From positions 1 through 7,796 of the forward strand of contig JAISQG010000047.1 of NCBI GenBank assembly GCA_031274335.1: DNA of 7,796 nt. The letters run 5' to 3'. Position numbers and translations under genes: made by a program. Each line of letters begins with the position of its first letter. Position 1 is the first letter of the stretch. The notes under the pieces were generated by a model that saw only the letters and a program-made list of their open reading frames with translations, was not told where the DNA came from and made no database searches. Positions 5,523-7,796 of the stretch are shown piece by piece. The DNA is from Gracilibacteraceae bacterium. Its GTDB lineage: Bacteria; Bacillota; Desulfitobacteriia; Desulfitobacteriales; Syntrophobotulaceae.

Positions 5523-7796
5523 TTATGGCAAGAAAGACGACCGGCGCCGGCGCCGGATGATAAGCCCGATGCCTGCCGAGAACAGCGCGATTACCCAGGG
5601 CAGCGCGTTATTGCCGTCGCCCGTAGCCGGGTTACCGGTTCCGAGAGTGATGCTGATTCCGTAAACCAGCGGTACATTCGGGTCGATGATCTCAATCACC
5701 GCGCCTTCCGGCACATGCTCCTTACTGCCGTCGCCATAGGTGACGATAGCCCCGCCGCCGCCCACATGCATGGTGCTGTCCGGATCAATCACGGAGCCTC
5801 CGGGCAGGACGATGGTAATGCCGCCCGGCGTTGTAACCGTGCCGGTTTCGCCGTCTGGGATGGTGACGCTGCCATCAGGCGCACTCACGGAATCGTCCGG
5901 CACATCAATATGCACGCCGTCTATGGGAGGCAGCGGTGTGAGAGTAACCGGAGGCGTGACAGGCGGATTCACCGGAGGCGTGGTAGGCGGAGTGGTAGGC
6001 GGAGTGGTAGGCGTTGTATCCCCATCGTCTGAACCGCTGGAACCGGAATCACCGTCATTGCCGCCGTTTCTGGCATTGACGGTAAAGCTCACGCCGAAGC
6101 CGGCGGTGATGGCGTTGCCGCCGCTTATCGTGACGGTGGCCGTGTAATTCCCCGCTGTCAGGCCGGTATTCGGAACAACGGTGAAGCTGTCGGTGCCGCC
6201 GACGGCGATGCCGCTGACAGATGTCTGATTCAGCGTGAAGCTTGCTGCGTTGGCCCCGCCGAGCGCGATATCCAGGCTGCCTGTCGGCTGATTGCCGATG
6301 TTGGCAACCGTGACGAAAAGCGGTGTTGGTGCCCCATAGCCCGCTGTGACGGCGGGGAAAGTATAGCTCGTTGTATCCAGTGAGATGCCGTAGACCGGGG
6401 TGGGCGGGGTCGTCGTTACCGTTACCGTGACCGCGGCCGCGCCGGATTTTGAGTCGTCGTAAGCCGACGTTGCCGTGACGGTCAGGCTTGCCGCCGTTTC
6501 GTCCGCCGCGACGGTCAAGAACCCTGTAGCCGAGATTTCCGTACCGGCGCTGTTGTTGCCGCTTACGCTCCAGGTCACATCCTGTGAGGGGTTGTTCGTC
6601 CCTGCCACGACAGCGGCAAACTGCTGGGTTCCGCCTTTCTGTACTTCAATGGCGGCGGGGTTGACCGTGACGCTCGTGACGCTCGCCACCGGTGGCGGCG
6701 CCGTGGCCGTAATTGTGCCGTTTTGGGACGTAGTTATATCGTGTTCGCTGCCTTTTGTCAGCGATACCGTGAAACTGAACGAACCGTCCGAGCCGTCCAA
6801 ATCCGTGTAGTCACCAGCCGTCGCGGCGTTAAATAGCGAAATACTAATATCGCCCTCCGCGATTGTAACGCCAGTTGAAGTTATCAGCGGGTTTATTTGT
6901 CCGACAAGCCAAGTTTTAACAGCGGCGTCCGTGTTTGCCGTAGTCTGCGCCACAGTATAAGTACCGCCCTCAATCCGCCTTTTGGCTGTGCTCACCGCCG
7001 CTTGGTCGCCATAGTTTACGAACGCCGCTTCCACCGTTACGGCGTAAGCGGGCATTTTAAACGCGCGGGTAGCGCCGTTGCCTGTGCCGGAGCCGGAAAG
7101 CGCGACGGTCTTTCCCGAATCTCCCGTTTTGTACGCGGAAATCGTGTCCAATCCATAATTCTGGTTCGGCGCAATCGTCAGCGTGACGGTTTCACCCGCC
7201 GCGTAAGCGGTTTTATCGGGCGTAACTGTTCCGTTCGTCGTCGCGCTTATGCTGACGGCGTAGGACGCGGGGGTAGAAAAGCTCCTCGTGCTGTCCGGCT
7301 CCATAACATTGCCGCTTGTATCCGTAAATCCGCTTATTGAAATGATATACTCTGTGTTGTTAACAAGCCCGGTGAGCGGGATCGTCAAGATAGTGTGTTC
7401 CGCGTTCCAGCGGGTGTCGTCCGCGGCGATTGCGCCGTCTGCAAAGTTTGCGGTATTGCCGTTTAGCGTAACCGTCCCCGTCTCCGTTATATCTATCTCT
7501 TTGCTGAACGTAATCACAAGATTCTCGGTGTCAATCGGCACGTTTGCGCCATTCGGCATGACGCTTGAAACCACGAGTTTGTCCGTATGCGCGAATGTCG
7601 CGGTTATCGTAATCACGCCGCTTTCCGCGTCGTCAGCCGCCACTGTGTAGTCATACGTCCCGCTGCTCGTCTTATCTACGGACGCGGTACTTGTATGGCT
7701 GAACGTCACCTTATTTGTCCCCGTGCCGACTGCGGCTATCGTGTAGGCTACGGTTATCGTATCGCCCGCTTTGCCGTAAGCGTCGTCAATGGTTGC
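5523..7796 (-). CDS. Modular Ig-like surface protein with sortase signal (partial)
   Basis: The frame is open to the window edge, so 757 C-terminal residues are visible and the N-terminus is missing; an internal GTG at 7707-7709 is not a real start. Numbering visible residues, the order is as follows. An Ig-like module (about 1-71, starting ATIDDAYGKAGDTITV). A Big_5/SbsA-like Ig domain (about 73-176, MPNGANVPID...ITFSKEID). An InlB B-repeat-like module (about 178-260). An unnamed module (about 261-365). A Big_2 domain (about 373-460, VNPAAIEVQKGGTQQF). An ASPM/SPD-2/Hydin-like beta domain (about 467-575). A Gly/Asp/Ser then Thr/Pro-rich spacer (about 577-624). A Gly/Asp-rich beta-repeat region (about 625-710). 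The end is a sorting signal: NPATG (722-726), hydrophobic segment (about 732-747) and RRRRR tail. It should be covalently linked to peptidoglycan by a sortase. It is probably an adhesin or other surface scaffold; ligand unknown. Confidence 0.92.
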   Translation of the reverse strand, partial: ATIDDAYGKAGDTITVAYTIAAVGTGTNKVTFSHTSTASVDKTSSGTYDYTVAADDAESGVITITATFAHTDKLVVSSVMPNGANVPIDTENLVITFSKEIDITETGTVTLNGNTANFADGAIAADDTRWNAEHTILTIPLTGLVNNTEYIISISGFTDTSGNVMEPDSTRSFSTPASYAVSISATTNGTVTPDKTAYAAGETVTLTIAPNQNYGLDTISAYKTGDSGKTVALSGSGTGNGATRAFKMPAYAVTVEAAFVNYGDQAAVSTAKRRIEGGTYTVAQTTANTDAAVKTWLVGQINPLITSTGVTIAEGDISISLFNAATAGDYTDLDGSDGSFSFTVSLTKGSEHDITTSQNGTITATAPPPVASVTSVTVNPAAIEVQKGGTQQFAAVVAGTNNPSQDVTWSVSGNNSAGTEISATGFLTVAADETAASLTVTATSAYDDSKSGAAAVTVTVTTTPPTPVYGISLDTTSYTFPAVTAGYGAPTPLFVTVANIGNQPTGSLDIALGGANAASFTLNQTSVSGIAVGGTDSFTVVPNTGLTAGNYTATVTISGGNAITAGFGVSFTVNARNGGNDGDSGSSGSDDGDTTPTTPPTTPPTTPPVNPPVTPPVTLTPLPPIDGVHIDVPDDSVSAPDGSVTIPDGETGTVTTPGGITIVLPGGSVIDPDSTMHVGGGGAIVTYGDGSKEHVPEGAVIEIIDPNVPLVYGISITLGTGNPATGDGNNALPWVIALFSAGIGLIIRRRRRSSFLP
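5541..5556. repeat. 16-base GC palindrome in the Arg-tail codons
   Basis: CCGGCGCCGGCGCCGG is a perfect palindrome made of the CGC/CGG codons for the basic C-terminal tail of the sortase substrate. It is explained by coding but could also form a small hairpin near the 3' end of that mRNA. No other terminator is evident in the 109 bases between this gene and the tmRNA. Confidence 0.6.
5974..6013. repeat. 12-bp tandem repeat encoding a Thr/Pro spacer
   Basis: Two exact units GGCGGAGTGGTA (5986-5997, 5998-6009) follow a variant unit (5974-5985, GGAGGCGTGGTA) and run into a partial unit. On the minus strand they encode repeated TTPP. More degenerate Pro-rich repeats continue to about 5943. Such tandem units commonly vary in number by slippage and lengthen or shorten the wall-spanning spacer; that variation is an inference here. 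Confidence 0.7.

Noticed and set aside
4862..5664. Plus-strand frames over the tmRNA region
   Set aside because: They are antisense to tmRNA and to the surface-protein end; tmRNA genes often give such spurious frames.
5740..6147. Plus-strand frame rich in Gly/Val/Pro antisense to the surface protein
   Set aside because: It arises from the Thr/Pro and Gly-rich repeats of the real gene; no start context or domain.

Overview
The window looks like chromosomal DNA of a Gram-positive bacterium, most likely a member of the Bacillota (Clostridia-like). The reasons are a secreted protein with cell-wall-binding type 2 (CWB2) repeats, a large modular surface protein ending in an NPATG-type sortase signal, strong AGGAGG-like ribosome binding sites, near-consensus sigma-A promoters, and an ssrA (tmRNA) gene with a Firmicutes-like tag. 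Genes are fairly GC-rich and the main intergenic region (3145-3478) is AT-rich. The genus cannot be fixed from the sequence alone.

Layout. Positions 104-3144 hold a tightly packed minus-strand operon read right to left: an OmpR-family response regulator, a membrane sensor histidine kinase, a small GIY-YIG nuclease-domain protein (UPF0213/YhbQ-like), and nrdR, the ribonucleotide-reductase repressor. nrdR starts with TTG inside the end of the GIY-YIG gene. A 334-base AT-rich divergent region (3145-3478) carries a good promoter in each direction and a cluster of TGYCAYAA repeats between them, a plausible operator. From there a plus-strand gene (3479-4795) encodes a secreted protein with a Tyr/Asn-rich N-terminal domain, a Gly/Ser linker and three CWB2 repeats, followed by a strong hairpin at 4827-4856.

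Positions 5061-5413 on the minus strand hold a complete tmRNA gene. It has an acceptor stem with the G3-U70 wobble, a tag reading frame AKNEYALAA-stop, the stop codon in a hairpin loop, an encoded CCA, a consensus promoter and a downstream terminator. Its T-loop and discriminator base are unusual. To the right, 5523-7796 (minus strand, running off the window edge) is the C-terminal 757 residues of a multidomain Ig-like surface protein with a sortase sorting signal.

How the parts may relate: the two-component system is divergent from the CWB2 wall protein and shares its regulatory region, so control of that wall protein and of its own operon is a reasonable inference. nrdR and ssrA are housekeeping genes. 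No defence system, CRISPR array, insertion sequence or clearly new system is visible. The best leads are the shared operator-like repeats, the uncharacterised N-terminal domain of the CWB2 protein, the atypical tmRNA T-arm, and a short protein-like remnant just downstream of ssrA.
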